DNA from: Devosia sp. FJ2-5-3 | GTDB taxonomy: Bacteria > Pseudomonadota > Alphaproteobacteria > Rhizobiales > Devosiaceae | Length of the DNA stretch: 64,000 nucleotides | Assembly: GCF_029201545.1 (NCBI RefSeq) | Contig: NZ_CP104007.1 | Coordinates: 2,328,501-2,392,500 of the forward strand | Direction: 5' to 3' | Shown: piece after piece, positions 34,805 to 43,191 of the stretch | Layout: each line of letters begins with the position of its first letter | How positions within the stretch are numbered: position 1 is the first letter of the stretch | The notes under the pieces: generated by a model | Told to the model about the DNA's origin: nothing | The model's database searches: none | The model's input: the letters and a program-made list of their open reading frames with translations, nothing else | Translations under genes and position numbers: made by a program

Positions 34805-36175
34805 TCAGGCGGCGTCCAGCACAACCTTGTTGCGCCCCTCGCGCTTGGCCCGGTATAGCGCAACGTCCGCCCGCTTGATCAACGTTTCCGGCGTATCGAC
34901 GGCGTCCTCGTTGAGCGACACTCCCACCGAGACCGTTACCGACAATGGGCGCTGGAGCCCCACCTCGAATGGCCGCTCGGCAATGGCATGGCGCACCCGC
35001 TCGGCCACCATCTCGGCGCTTGCGACATCGGTATCCGGCATCAGCACCACAAACTCCTCGCCGCCGAAGCGGCAGGCGAGGTCGACCCCGCGGACATTGC
35101 GCTTGAGGCGGGCCGAGAACTCGCGCAATACCGCGTCGCCAATGTCATGGCCGTAATTATCGTTCACGGCCTTGAAGTGATCGATGTCGAGAATCATCAG
35201 GGCCAGATCACGCTCCTGATTTTGCGCCTTGCCCAGCATCACATTGAGATGCCTGTCAAAATAGCGGCGATTATAGAGCCCGGTCAGGTCGTCGGTGACC
35301 GCCAGGGCCATTGTGCTGTTGACGCTTTCGCGCAATTCCATCGCGTATCGGTGGCGGCGAATCTGGGTGCGGACGCGCGCCAGCAGCTCATTGCGCTCTA
35401 CGGGCCGGCTGATGAAATCATTGATGCCCAGGTCAAGCGCGCGCAGCACTTTCGGCTTGTCCGCCTCTTCGGCGATCAGAATGATCGGCAGGCCCCTTGT
35501 GTGGTCTACCGTCCGAATTTGGGAGCATACGCGCAGGGGGTCGAACTCGCCCAGCGCCATGCTCACCAGCGCCAGCTCATAGCGGGAACCCGAAACCTGG
35601 AAGACCGCGTCTGCGGGTGCCGTCAGGATATCAACCTTATGCTCGGAGGCGAGCTGTGCCCTTATCCTCTCGGCGTGACGAACATCACTGTCGATGAGCA
35701 GCAAGGAGCCACCAGAGGCCGAAATATTGTCCATCGCCCTCAGGGCATCTTCTATGGCGATCTGCTGTCCGGTCATGGCCCGCGCCCGCAACTCATCGGT
35801 CAGACCTTTGAGGCGCACCAGGCTCTTCACCCGGGCCATGAGCTGCATGTCGTCGACGGGCTTGGTCAGGAAATCGTCGGCCCCCACTTCCAGCCCGCGT
35901 ACGCGGTCGGAAGGCTGGTCGAGGGCGGTAATCATGAGGACCGGAACGTGGTGCGTCTTAGGGTTGGCCTTCAATCGCCGACAGACCTCGAACCCGTCCA
36001 TGTCGGGCATCATCACGTCGAGAAGGATGATATCGACGTCATTTTCGGCGCATATGGCGAGCGCCTGGGGTCCGGAATTGGCCGTAAGGACCTCAAAATA
36101 CTCGGCCGTCAGCCGCGCTTCGAGCAGGCGCACATTGGTTGGAACATCGTCGACGATCAGGACCCGGGCAGTCAC
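34805..36175 (-). CDS. pleD: PleD response regulator / diguanylate cyclase (REC-REC-GGDEF)
   Basis: Makes c-di-GMP when its first receiver is phosphorylated. 456 residues from GTG 36175 with GGGGGAAG ahead: receiver 1 (ARVLIVDDVPTN ... IILLDVMMPDMDG, phospho-Asp about 53), receiver 2 (a degenerate adaptor lacking a clear DD pair, SLLLIDSDVRHAE), and the cyclase domain with CRFGGEEFVVLMPDTD (GGEEF catalytic motif) and RGVD five residues ahead, the inhibitory I-site. So it should be active and product-inhibited. divK lies upstream on the same strand, as in the Caulobacter divK-pleD unit. Confidence 0.96.
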   Translation of the reverse strand: MTARVLIVDDVPTNVRLLEARLTAEYFEVLTANSGPQALAICAENDVDIILLDVMMPDMDGFEVCRRLKANPKTHHVPVLMITALDQPSDRVRGLEVGADDFLTKPVDDMQLMARVKSLVRLKGLTDELRARAMTGQQIAIEDALRAMDNISASGGSLLLIDSDVRHAERIRAQLASEHKVDILTAPADAVFQVSGSRYELALVSMALGEFDPLRVCSQIRTVDHTRGLPIILIAEEADKPKVLRALDLGINDFISRPVERNELLARVRTQIRRHRYAMELRESVNSTMALAVTDDLTGLYNRRYFDRHLNVMLGKAQNQERDLALMILDIDHFKAVNDNYGHDIGDAVLREFSARLKRNVRGVDLACRFGGEEFVVLMPDTDVASAEMVAERVRHAIAERPFEVGLQRPLSVTVSVGVSLNEDAVDTPETLIKRADVALYRAKREGRNKVVLDAA

Positions 36176-36262
36176 GCTTCTTCCCCCAAAGCAAGCGGAT
36201 AGCGGCGCATCCATGGGGTGGCGCTGCCATCGAGCAGAAACCTGTAGGTAGAATTCCCTAGA

Positions 36263-36634
36263 TCAGGCTGGTCCAATGTATTGGGCAATAGTTTCCAGAA
36301 AGTGTGGCACGGAGATAGGTTTGGAGATGTAACCCTCGCAGCCGCCTTGGAGAATCCTCTCCTCGTCGCCCTTCATGGCGAAGGCGGTGACCGCGATGAT
36401 CGGAATGTGGGCGAGTTGATCGTCGTCCTTGAGCCATTTGGTCACAACCAGGCCCGAGACTTCGGGCAATTGGATGTCCATGAGGATCAGGTCGGGCATA
36501 TGTGCTCTGGCCAGCTCAAGGGCCTCCATGCCGCTTCGCGTCTGGATGACCCGATAACCGCGCGATTCGAGCAGATCGTTGAAGAGCTTCATGTTGAGCT
36601 CGTTGTCTTCCACGATCATGACTGTCTTGGGCAT
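36263..36634 (-). CDS. divK: Single-domain response regulator DivK
   Basis: 123-residue receiver with no output domain: [18 protein letters not shown], phospho-Asp in [13 protein letters not shown] (about residue 53), switch Thr in [11 protein letters not shown] and Lys in YISKPISV. In Caulobacter DivK steers the PleC/DivJ/CckA network that controls CtrA. Located 87 bases upstream of pleD, same strand. Confidence 0.95.
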   Translation of the reverse strand: MPKTVMIVEDNELNMKLFNDLLESRGYRVIQTRSGMEALELARAHMPDLILMDIQLPEVSGLVVTKWLKDDDQLAHIPIIAVTAFAMKGDEERILQGGCEGYISKPISVPHFLETIAQYIGPA

Positions 36635-36686
36635 TATTCCTCGCTTGCGTGGTTGCCGCTGTAATGGCTGGCGTCGGCCGAGAGCT

Positions 36687-36703
36687 TTTCCGGTGTCCGG
36701 AAA
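36687..36703. promoter_or_regulatory. 17-base palindrome in the divK / DUF3572 divergent region
   Basis: TTTCCGG-TGT-CCGGAAA, a perfect dyad in the 130-base gap between the divergent divK and DUF3572-dinB genes; a plausible dimeric-regulator operator. Seen directly, regulator unknown. Confidence 0.4.
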
Positions 36704-36744
36704 CGCAGTGCCCTTTCACTTCCCCGCAGTTCTAGGCTAGCATG

Positions 36745-36759
36745 GAACGGTTACAAAAC
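36745..36759 (+). promoter_or_regulatory. Possible SOS-box-like site upstream of DUF3572-dinB
   Basis: GAAC-N7-AAAC, one base from the alphaproteobacterial LexA direct repeat GAAC-N7-GAAC, five bases before the ATG. Attractive because dinB is a classical SOS gene, but only seven of eight fixed positions match. Confidence 0.25.
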
Positions 36760-36764
36760 CTCAA

Positions 36765-37055
36765 ATGAGCCCTAACTTGTCCGCGTCCAGCATATTGGCC
36801 TCCGACGTCTCGGCACTGGCGGATGCCTGCCTTGGCTATCTCGCGGAGCATCCCGACGAACTTCTGGCCTTCATGCAGCAGGCTGGCTTTGACCCGCAGA
36901 GCCTGCGCGCCGCTGTCGGCTCGGAGCGCCTGAAGACCGGGCTGCTTGACTATTTCGCAGCCAACGAGCCCCTGCTGCTGGCCCTCTGCGCCAATGCCGG
37001 AACCACCCCGGAAGCCTTCATGAGAGTGTGGTACAAGCTCAACCCCGCAGGGTGA
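36765..37055 (+). CDS. DUF3572 protein
   Basis: 96 residues, helical: ASDVSALADACLGYLAEHPDELLAFMQQAGFDPQSLR, LKTGLLDYFAANEPLLLALCANAG, FMRVWYKLNPAG. DUF3572 is an alphaproteobacterial family that sits upstream of dinB and next to divK in Hyphomicrobiales, as here. dinB starts nine bases after its stop, so they are co-expressed; a role in translesion synthesis is possible but unproved. Confidence 0.88.
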   Translation: MSPNLSASSILASDVSALADACLGYLAEHPDELLAFMQQAGFDPQSLRAAVGSERLKTGLLDYFAANEPLLLALCANAGTTPEAFMRVWYKLNPAG

Positions 37056-37064
37056 TGCAAACCC

Positions 37065-38384
37065 ATGGCCTGGCTATGTCGAGACTGCCTGACGACTGGG
37101 TTCGACGCCGTTGAGCCGCGCCGCTGCTCGTCCTGCGGCTCGCCACGCCTGCGGGCACATGACGAGCTTTTTTCGCTCAACATCGCCCATGTCGATTGCG
37201 ATGCCTTCTACGCGTCGGTGGAAAAACGCGACGATCCAAGCCTCCGCGACAAGCCGCTGATCATCGGCGGCGGCGTACGCGGCGTTGTCTCGACCTGCTG
37301 CTACATTGCCCGGCAAAACGGCATCCGCTCGGCCATGCCGATGTTCAAGGCGCGCGAACTTTGCCCGGATGCCGTGATCATCAAGCCGAACATGGCCAAA
37401 TATGTAGAGGTCAGCCGACAGATTCGCCGCCACATGGACATGCTGACCCCGCTGGTCGAGCCGCTGTCCATCGATGAGGCCTTTCTCGACCTCTCCGGCA
37501 CCGAGACCCTTCACAAGGCGCCGGCGGCGGTGGTGCTTGCTCGCTTTGCCCGCACCGTGGAACAGGAGATCGGGGTCTCCATCTCCGTCGGCCTCAGCCA
37601 CAACAAATTCCTCGCCAAGGTCGCATCCGATCTCGACAAACCCCGCGGTTACGCCGTGATCGGGGAAGCGGAGACCATGCCCTTCCTCGCGCCAAAACCC
37701 ATCAGCCTGATCTACGGCGTCGGCAAGGTCTTCTCCGAGACCCTGCGCAGGGATGGCTACCACACCATCGGGCAGTTGCAGGAAGCGGACCCGGAACAAT
37801 TGATGCGCCGGTATGGCGAGTCTGGCGCGCGTCTCGCGCGACTTTCCCGCGGTCAGGATGCCAGACGCGTTTCAATTGATGGAGAGATGAAAACCATCTC
37901 CTCGGAAACCACTTTTAACTCGGATATTGCGACGCTCGAGGACTTGTCCACCGAACTTCTGAAGGTCTCCGAGAGGCTGTCCGAACGGCTCAAAGCCAAG
38001 GGCGTTGTCGGCGATACCGTCACACTTAAGCTCAAAACCACCGGTTTCCGGTTGCGGACTCGCGCTCGACACCTGATTATGCCCACGCAGCTTGCGAATG
38101 TACTCTACGAGGCCGGGCTCGGCCTTCTGCAGCGTGAGGTGGATGGCACGCCATTCCGGCTTATCGGAATCGGCGTCTCCGGCATCGAGGCCACCGATGG
38201 CTTCGATCCGGCTGACCTGCTGGAGCCCATGGTTGCGCGCAAGGCGGCGGCGGAGCGGGCTATGGACCGCGTCCGGACGCGCTTTGGGCGTAGCGCCGTC
38301 ATACGAGGCAAGCTTTACAAATCCCGGCCCGACGCCGTGTCGGCGCCTCCGCAGCAAGAAGACCTAGAAGGCAAGACCAAATGA
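37065..38384 (+). CDS. dinB: DNA polymerase IV (Y family) with N-terminal zinc ribbon
   Basis: Translesion polymerase, 439 residues. Extra N-terminal ribbon: Cys5, Cys8, Cys21, Cys24 (CRDC ... CSSC). Polymerase core: IAHVDCDAFYASVE (catalytic Asp), GGGVRGVVSTCCYIAR, and EPLSIDEAFLDLSG (catalytic D-E), little-finger domain behind. The ribbon is a common alphaproteobacterial feature. No obvious beta-clamp peptide at the very C-terminus. Its stop overlaps the RidA-like start (ATGA). Confidence 0.95.
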   Translation: MAWLCRDCLTTGFDAVEPRRCSSCGSPRLRAHDELFSLNIAHVDCDAFYASVEKRDDPSLRDKPLIIGGGVRGVVSTCCYIARQNGIRSAMPMFKARELCPDAVIIKPNMAKYVEVSRQIRRHMDMLTPLVEPLSIDEAFLDLSGTETLHKAPAAVVLARFARTVEQEIGVSISVGLSHNKFLAKVASDLDKPRGYAVIGEAETMPFLAPKPISLIYGVGKVFSETLRRDGYHTIGQLQEADPEQLMRRYGESGARLARLSRGQDARRVSIDGEMKTISSETTFNSDIATLEDLSTELLKVSERLSERLKAKGVVGDTVTLKLKTTGFRLRTRARHLIMPTQLANVLYEAGLGLLQREVDGTPFRLIGIGVSGIEATDGFDPADLLEPMVARKAAAERAMDRVRTRFGRSAVIRGKLYKSRPDAVSAPPQQEDLEGKTK

Positions 38385-38839
38385 CCGACCCGATCGAAAA
38401 GCTTCGCGAGTACGGCTACGAACTCCCCGCACCAAAGGCCCCGGTAGCGAGCTATGTGCCCGTCACCCGCAGCGGCAATCTGCTTTATGTCTCGGGCCAG
38501 ATCTCAAGCAATGAAAGCGGCGTCGTGCAGGGCCGACTCGGCGACAACATGAACGTCGTTCAGGGCGGCAATGCTGCCGAACTGGCCGCCATCAACGTTC
38601 TCTCCCAGGTTGTCCATATGGGCGGCATTCCCCTGCAAGAGGTGAAGAAGGTGCTCAAGCTCACCGTCCTCGTGGCCTCGACTCCCGAGTTCAATGAACA
38701 GCACCTCGTGGCAAACGGCGCGTCGAACCTCATCGTCGGTGTGCTCGGGGACAAGGGCAAGCATGCCCGCGCGGCCTTCGGCGTTGCGTCCCTGCCGCTC
38801 GGTGCAGCCGTCGAAATCGAAGCGATTTTCGAGGTTTAA
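38381..38839 (+). CDS. RidA family protein
   Basis: 152 residues with the chorismate-mutase-like RidA fold: LLYVSGQISSNESG, AAINVLSQVVHMGGIPLQEVKKVLKLTVLVAS, and RAAFGVASLPLGAAVEIEAIFEV (the catalytic Arg is in KHARAAFG). RidA proteins deaminate reactive enamines/imines from PLP enzymes; this longer form without a matched N-terminal motif belongs to a subgroup (Rid 2-3 type) whose substrates are less clear. Overlaps dinB by four bases. Confidence 0.9.
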   Translation: MTDPIEKLREYGYELPAPKAPVASYVPVTRSGNLLYVSGQISSNESGVVQGRLGDNMNVVQGGNAAELAAINVLSQVVHMGGIPLQEVKKVLKLTVLVASTPEFNEQHLVANGASNLIVGVLGDKGKHARAAFGVASLPLGAAVEIEAIFEV

Positions 38840-38915
38840 AAGCCTATGGAGGCGTGACGAAACCGACATGCAATCATGTCTGCGGATCGCCTCCAGCACT
38901 CCCCCCAGGGCCCAA

Positions 38916-39677
38916 ATGTCCGTTCCGCTCTTCCCTCGCCCAGTCGCCCATCGCGGGCTGCATAATCGCGCCGAAGGCATTATCGAGAACAGCGCCAGCG
39001 CCTTTGCGGCCGCAATCGCAGGCAATTTTGCCATCGAGTGCGATCTGCAACTGACGAGGGATGGCCACGCGGTATTGTTTCACGATGAAGAGCTGGACCG
39101 CCTGACTGGAGAATCGGGCCTTGTCAGCGATCGGCGGATCGCTGAAATGACCGACATCGCGCTGCTCGACAGCGCGTCTGGAGACCGGCCACAGACGCTG
39201 GCCGCATTTCTCGAGCAGATCGGCGGGCGCACCCTGCTCCAGATCGAACTCAAGCATCAGCCGAGCGCCGACGCTATCCGCCAGCTCGCCAAGATAGCGG
39301 CCGATGCCCTGGCCACCTATTCAGGCCCCGTCACCGTCGAATCCTTCGATCCCCGCCTGATCGTGCTCATGCGCGAATTCGGATTTTCCGGCCCGCGTGG
39401 CATCATAACCTATGATTATGAATCCGAGGACTATCCGCCCGGGCTCACCGAGGATGAGCGCTACGTCCTGCGCCATCTGCTCCACTGGCACGAGACCCGG
39501 TTCGATTTCATCTCCTGCGACAAGGAGGCGCTGAGCCTGCCCGCCATCACATTCTGGCGCGCGCTCGGCAAACCTGTAACCGCATGGACGATCCGATCCA
39601 AGGTTGAAGCCGAGGCGGCTCGTCCCTACATCGATCAGATCGTCTTTGAAGGGTTCGACCCGGACCGTGCCTCCTAA
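38916..39677 (+). CDS. ugpQ: Glycerophosphodiester phosphodiesterase
   Basis: Cuts glycerophosphodiesters to glycerol-3-phosphate and alcohol. 253 residues from ATG 38916: VAHRGLHNRAEGIIENSASAFAAA (catalytic His), AIECDLQLTRDGHAVLFHDEELDRLTG (E/D metal ligands, second His), LLQIELKHQP, and VTVESFDPRLI. No signal peptide, so cytoplasmic UgpQ-like. ATG 38868 would lengthen it by 16 residues. Followed by the FemAB-like gene with an 11-base overlap. Confidence 0.93.
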   Translation: MSVPLFPRPVAHRGLHNRAEGIIENSASAFAAAIAGNFAIECDLQLTRDGHAVLFHDEELDRLTGESGLVSDRRIAEMTDIALLDSASGDRPQTLAAFLEQIGGRTLLQIELKHQPSADAIRQLAKIAADALATYSGPVTVESFDPRLIVLMREFGFSGPRGIITYDYESEDYPPGLTEDERYVLRHLLHWHETRFDFISCDKEALSLPAITFWRALGKPVTAWTIRSKVEAEAARPYIDQIVFEGFDPDRAS

Positions 39678-40839
39678 CGACCTCACCGCCACGATCTATC
39701 CCACGACTGCGTCCATAGCGCCGGAGGTCTGGAACGCCCTCGTCCCGGGCACCGATGGTGTTCCCAATAGCCCCTTTCTCGATCACGCCTTTTTCCGCGC
39801 CCTGGAAGAATCGGGCTGCGCCACGGCCCTCACCGGCTGGCAGCCGCAACACATCGTCATCACCGATGCTTCCAAGCGCGCCGTCGGGCTGCTTCCGCTC
39901 TTTCTAAAATCCCATTCCATGGGCGAATATGTCTTCGACCACGGTTGGGCCAATGCCCTCGAACGTGCAGGCGGCAAGTATTATCCCAAGCTCCAGGGCT
40001 CCGTGCCGTTTACCCCCGCCACGGCACCCAAGCTTCTCGTGCCCTCCGGGGATATCGGGATAAAGGCAGCGCTGCTCCAGACCGCGCAGGATCTGGCAAG
40101 CCAGCGCAAGGCCTCGTCGGTGCATCTGACATTCCTGCCCGAAGACGAAGCTCAATTGACCAATGTGGAGGGCTGGCTGCCGCGCGTCGACACTCAGTTT
40201 CACTGGCACAATCAGGGTTTTGCCGATTTCGAGCAGTTTCTCGCCACGCTCTCGTCCCGCAAACGCAAAGTGATCCGGCGCGAACGTCGCGACGCCCTGG
40301 CGGATGGCTTGACGGTAAAATGGCTGAGCGGCTCCGACATCACCGAGGCCCATTGGGACGCGTTCTTCGATTTTTACGAGGACACCGGCGCACGCAAATG
40401 GGGCCGCCCATACCTCAACCGCAACTTCTTTTCTCTCCTGGGCCAATACATGGCCGACCGGGTCGTGCTCATGCTCGCCTATGACGGCGCCACACCGATT
40501 GCCGGCGCCATCAATTTTCGCGGCCACGATCGTCTCTACGGTCGCAATTGGGGCGCAACGCGCGACGTGCCGTTCCTCCACTTCGAGGTCTGCTATTATC
40601 AGGCCATCGACTATGCCATTGCCCACGGCCTGGCTGTCGTCGAGGCGGGGGCCCAAGGGGAGCACAAGCTGGCCAGGGGCTACACGCCGGTCACCACGCA
40701 TTCGGCACACTGGATCGCGCATCCTGGTTTGCGCCAGGCAGTGGCCTCCTATCTCGAGGAAGAACGGCCCGCTATCGCCCGAGAGCAGGCAATCCTTGAG
40801 GGCTACACACCCTATCGCCGCGGCGATCGTATCGAGTGA
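39667..40839 (+). CDS. FemAB-like (peptidogalycan biosynthesis, PF04339) GNAT-fold protein
   Basis: About 390 residues from GTG 39667, two GNAT-like halves: PFLDHAFFRALEESGCATALTGWQPQHIV, LPLFLKSHSMGEYVFDHGWANA, SSVHLTFLPED and, in the second half, FHWHNQGFADFEQFLATLSSRKRKVIRRERR, RPYLNRNFFSLLG, GRNWGATRDVPFLHFEVCYYQAIDYAI, VVEAGAQGEHKLARGY. The family transfers aminoacyl groups to lipid or peptide acceptors and is often next to RidA and GDPD genes in Hyphomicrobiales. Exact acceptor unknown. Start overlaps the GDPD stop. Confidence 0.88.
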   Translation: MPPNDLTATIYPTTASIAPEVWNALVPGTDGVPNSPFLDHAFFRALEESGCATALTGWQPQHIVITDASKRAVGLLPLFLKSHSMGEYVFDHGWANALERAGGKYYPKLQGSVPFTPATAPKLLVPSGDIGIKAALLQTAQDLASQRKASSVHLTFLPEDEAQLTNVEGWLPRVDTQFHWHNQGFADFEQFLATLSSRKRKVIRRERRDALADGLTVKWLSGSDITEAHWDAFFDFYEDTGARKWGRPYLNRNFFSLLGQYMADRVVLMLAYDGATPIAGAINFRGHDRLYGRNWGATRDVPFLHFEVCYYQAIDYAIAHGLAVVEAGAQGEHKLARGYTPVTTHSAHWIAHPGLRQAVASYLEEERPAIAREQAILEGYTPYRRGDRIE

Positions 40840-40889
40840 CGCGCCCAAAGAGGCTTTTCCTTTGGCGTCCGGACCACTAAACAGAAAAC

Positions 40890-42014
40890 ATGGTTTGGGA
40901 TGTCCTGATTTTCCTGCTGCAAGCAGGCGTAGCCTTCATAGTCTCCACAGCGCTGTTCGATGCACTGCATTGGCTGCTGCACCGATGGGAAAAATCGCCC
41001 AACCCGCTTCTGCGGAAGTTCTCTTCGTGGCACTGGGTCCACCACAAGTTCCTGGGCCTCGATATGCAGGTCAATCCTGCGTATGCGCGGCTGAATATCT
41101 GGTTCCACATCCTTCCCGAGTATCTGACCTCGATGATCGGGACAGCGCTTTTCCTTCTGGTCTTCCCCTGGCCGCCGATCGTGGCAGTAGCGATATTGCG
41201 CACGATCATGCTCGGCATGACCCTGCGGGAGGAAGGGCTGGACTATAATCACATGTCCATGGACCGCGTCGGCGGCAAGCAGAGTTTGTGGTGGGTGAAT
41301 AACAACTACCACGCCATGCATCATGTCTATCCGAACAATTTCTTTTCCTCCTTCGCGAACGTATTCGATCTTATGGCCGGCACTGGCAGCCAGATAGAAG
41401 GCCGGCGTTTCCTCGTCACGGGAGCCAGCGGGGCATTTGGAGGTGCATTGGTCAAGGCACTCGAAAAGCGCGGTGGAGTTGTCGAAACCGCCAAGTCCGG
41501 CGTCGATTTTTCCGCCGGCGAGTATGCCGGGATGAAACAGAAGCTTGAGCGCGCCGATGTGCTCGTCCTCTCTCATGGCGCGAAATCGGGCGATTGCTGG
41601 AATGCCAACTACACGACGTTCCGTGATTTGATCGAGACCTTTACCGAGCTTGGCAAGGATCGGCTCGCGCCCCCAGAGGTTTGGGCGCTCGGCTCTGAAG
41701 TGGAGTTCCACGGCGATATGGGCCTGGCAGAGCTGAAGGACTATTCGGCCTCCAAACGCGCGTTTGCCGCGCGCGCGCGCCGCTACTATCGCTCCGACGA
41801 CCTCATCTACCGGCACATCGTTCCTTCTTCCTTCACCTCGGCGATGGGTAAGGGCGCGATGTCCGCTGAGACGGCGGTGGGAATCGCGCTATTCTTCATT
41901 ACACGCGGGTTCAAATACGTGCCGGTGACGCTGACTGGCCTTGCCGTACTGAACTTCTTCCGCTTCCGATATGGCAATAACGTCGCCGATGAGATGACCG
42001 CACCGGCAGAATGA
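40890..42014 (+). CDS. Bifunctional fatty acid/sterol hydroxylase - short-chain dehydrogenase fusion
   Basis: 374 residues. Part one (about 1-165) is an integral-membrane di-iron hydroxylase: His27-xxx-His31, His48-xx-HisHis51-52, His121 and His141-xx-HisHis144-145, with helices near 5-25 and 80-105. Part two (about 170-374) is a Rossmann SDR: RRFLVTGASGAFGGAL (178-185 nucleotide loop) and DYSASKRAF with Tyr-xxx-Lys catalytic pair. An oxidised product of the first half could be processed by the second (alcohol to carbonyl or the reverse). Similar bifunctional sterol desaturase/SDR proteins exist in databases; substrate is unknown. A run of helices also ends the SDR (VGIALFFITRGFK). Confidence 0.85.
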   Translation: MVWDVLIFLLQAGVAFIVSTALFDALHWLLHRWEKSPNPLLRKFSSWHWVHHKFLGLDMQVNPAYARLNIWFHILPEYLTSMIGTALFLLVFPWPPIVAVAILRTIMLGMTLREEGLDYNHMSMDRVGGKQSLWWVNNNYHAMHHVYPNNFFSSFANVFDLMAGTGSQIEGRRFLVTGASGAFGGALVKALEKRGGVVETAKSGVDFSAGEYAGMKQKLERADVLVLSHGAKSGDCWNANYTTFRDLIETFTELGKDRLAPPEVWALGSEVEFHGDMGLAELKDYSASKRAFAARARRYYRSDDLIYRHIVPSSFTSAMGKGAMSAETAVGIALFFITRGFKYVPVTLTGLAVLNFFRFRYGNNVADEMTAPAE

Positions 42015-42028
42015 GAGTTTGAGGGCCA

Positions 42029-42445
42029 ATGAGCTACGATCCATCCAATATCTTCGCCAAGATCCTCAATGGCGACCTGCCCTGTCACAAGGTCTACGAG
42101 GACGACACGGCTCTCGTGATGATGGACATTTTTCCGCAGTCGCGTGGCCACACACTCGTCATCCCCAAGGCACCCTCGCGCAACCTCATCGATGCAGACC
42201 CGGCAACGCTGTCCTCGGTGATGCCGCTGGTCCAGCGTGTCGCCAAGGCCGTCAAGGCAGCCACCAATGCCGAGGGCATCCAGCTGGCCCAGTTCAACGA
42301 AGCTCCAGCCGGCCAGACCGTCTTTCATCTGCACTTCCATTTGATTCCCGCCTATGAGGGCCAGGCCCTCGCCCCCCATGGTGGCGGCAAGGCAGACGAC
42401 GGCGAGCTGGCATCGCTGGCCAAAGACATAGCGGCAAACCTCTAG
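42029..42445 (+). CDS. HIT family protein (Hint-like purine nucleotide hydrolase)
   Basis: 138 residues: SNIFAKILNGDLPCHKVYEDD, FPQSRGHTLVIPKAPSRNLID and the histidine triad QTVFHLHFHLIPAY (H-x-H-x-H). Hint proteins cleave adenosine 5'-phosphoramidates. A C-terminal stretch HGGGKADDGE is usual for alphaproteobacterial members. Probably cytoplasmic; the leader peptide and DUF1275 gene follow 12 bases downstream. Confidence 0.94.
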   Translation: MSYDPSNIFAKILNGDLPCHKVYEDDTALVMMDIFPQSRGHTLVIPKAPSRNLIDADPATLSSVMPLVQRVAKAVKAATNAEGIQLAQFNEAPAGQTVFHLHFHLIPAYEGQALAPHGGGKADDGELASLAKDIAANL

Positions 42446-42457
42446 GCGGGAGGCGAA

Positions 42458-42505
42458 ATGGGCCAATATTGGGTGCCATCTCTTCTGAACGCCCTCTTGC
42501 CATGA
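42458..42505 (+). CDS. Leader peptide (15 residues) coupled to the DUF1275 gene
   Basis: GGGAGG five bases before ATG 42458, the best ribosome site of the region, starts MGQYWVPSLLNALLP and stops at TGA 42503-42505, which overlaps the DUF1275 ATG as ATGA. The DUF1275 gene itself has no Shine-Dalgarno. The arrangement predicts translation of the leader followed by re-initiation on the transporter-like gene. Read from sequence only. Confidence 0.45.
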   Translation: MGQYWVPSLLNALLP

Positions 42506-43158
42506 CGCCGACGCGTCACCTCGTTCTCGGAATGATCCTCACCGGGGCCGCCGGCTTCGTTGATGCCATCGGCTTTATTGAGCTCGGTGGTTTCTTCACA
42601 TCCTTCATGAGCGGCAACACCACACAGGGCGGCGCGGCCCTTGTGCAGGGCGGGTGGCCGGTCGTGGCGCTGACGCTTTCGCTCGTTGGGCTGTTTTTCC
42701 TGGGCAGCGTCGTCGGCAATCTCCTTGCCCTGTCCAGTCTCGGGTGGGGACCCGCGGCGGTTAGCGGCTTCGTTGCCATCGGTGTCGCGGTCGCGCTGGC
42801 ATTCGTCCTGGCTGGCTTCGACTCCACGCGCTGCATGCTCGTGCTGGCACTGGCCGCAGGTGCGCAAAACGCCATTCTGCCGATGCGCGGCGCAGTTCGC
42901 CTCGGCGCGACCTTTGTGACGGGCACGCTATACATTGCCGGTCAGGATCTGGCGCTCGGCCTCAAGGGCAAAGTGCCCCGCTGGCGCTGGATACAACATC
43001 TGGCAATCTGGCTGGGGCTGTTCGGCGGCGCTGTCGTCGGCGCCCTGCTCTATCGTCTCGTGGGCGTGGAGGCGCTGGGGCTGCCCGTCGTCGTCTATAC
43101 GGCGTTCATGGTCGGCCACATCGTCGCCGCGCGCCGGGATCGACGCACCCCCATCTGA
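42502..43158 (+). CDS. DUF1275 (YoaK-like) membrane protein
   Basis: 218 residues with about six helices: LVLGMILTGAAGFVDAIGFIELGGFFTSFMSGNTTQGG (the conserved FMSGNTTQ motif of DUF1275 lies at about residues 37-44), ALTLSLVGLFFLGSVVGNLLAL, and VAVALAFVLAGFD, AAGAQNAILPMRGAVRLG, and TGTLYIAGQDLALGL. Function unknown. The ATG overlaps the leader-peptide stop. A TTG 33 bases upstream is in frame but lacks support. Confidence 0.9.
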   Translation: MTPTRHLVLGMILTGAAGFVDAIGFIELGGFFTSFMSGNTTQGGAALVQGGWPVVALTLSLVGLFFLGSVVGNLLALSSLGWGPAAVSGFVAIGVAVALAFVLAGFDSTRCMLVLALAAGAQNAILPMRGAVRLGATFVTGTLYIAGQDLALGLKGKVPRWRWIQHLAIWLGLFGGAVVGALLYRLVGVEALGLPVVVYTAFMVGHIVAARRDRRTPI

Positions 43159-43164
43159 AAGCAG

Positions 43165-43190
43165 AAAGGCCGGGAATATCCCGGCCCTCA
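43165..43190. terminator. Hairpin between convergent DUF1275 and DUF2798 genes
   Basis: GGCCGGGA-ATA-TCCCGGCC, eight perfect pairs; only weak T content, so efficiency as a terminator is uncertain. Confidence 0.5.
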
Positions 43191-43191
43191 A

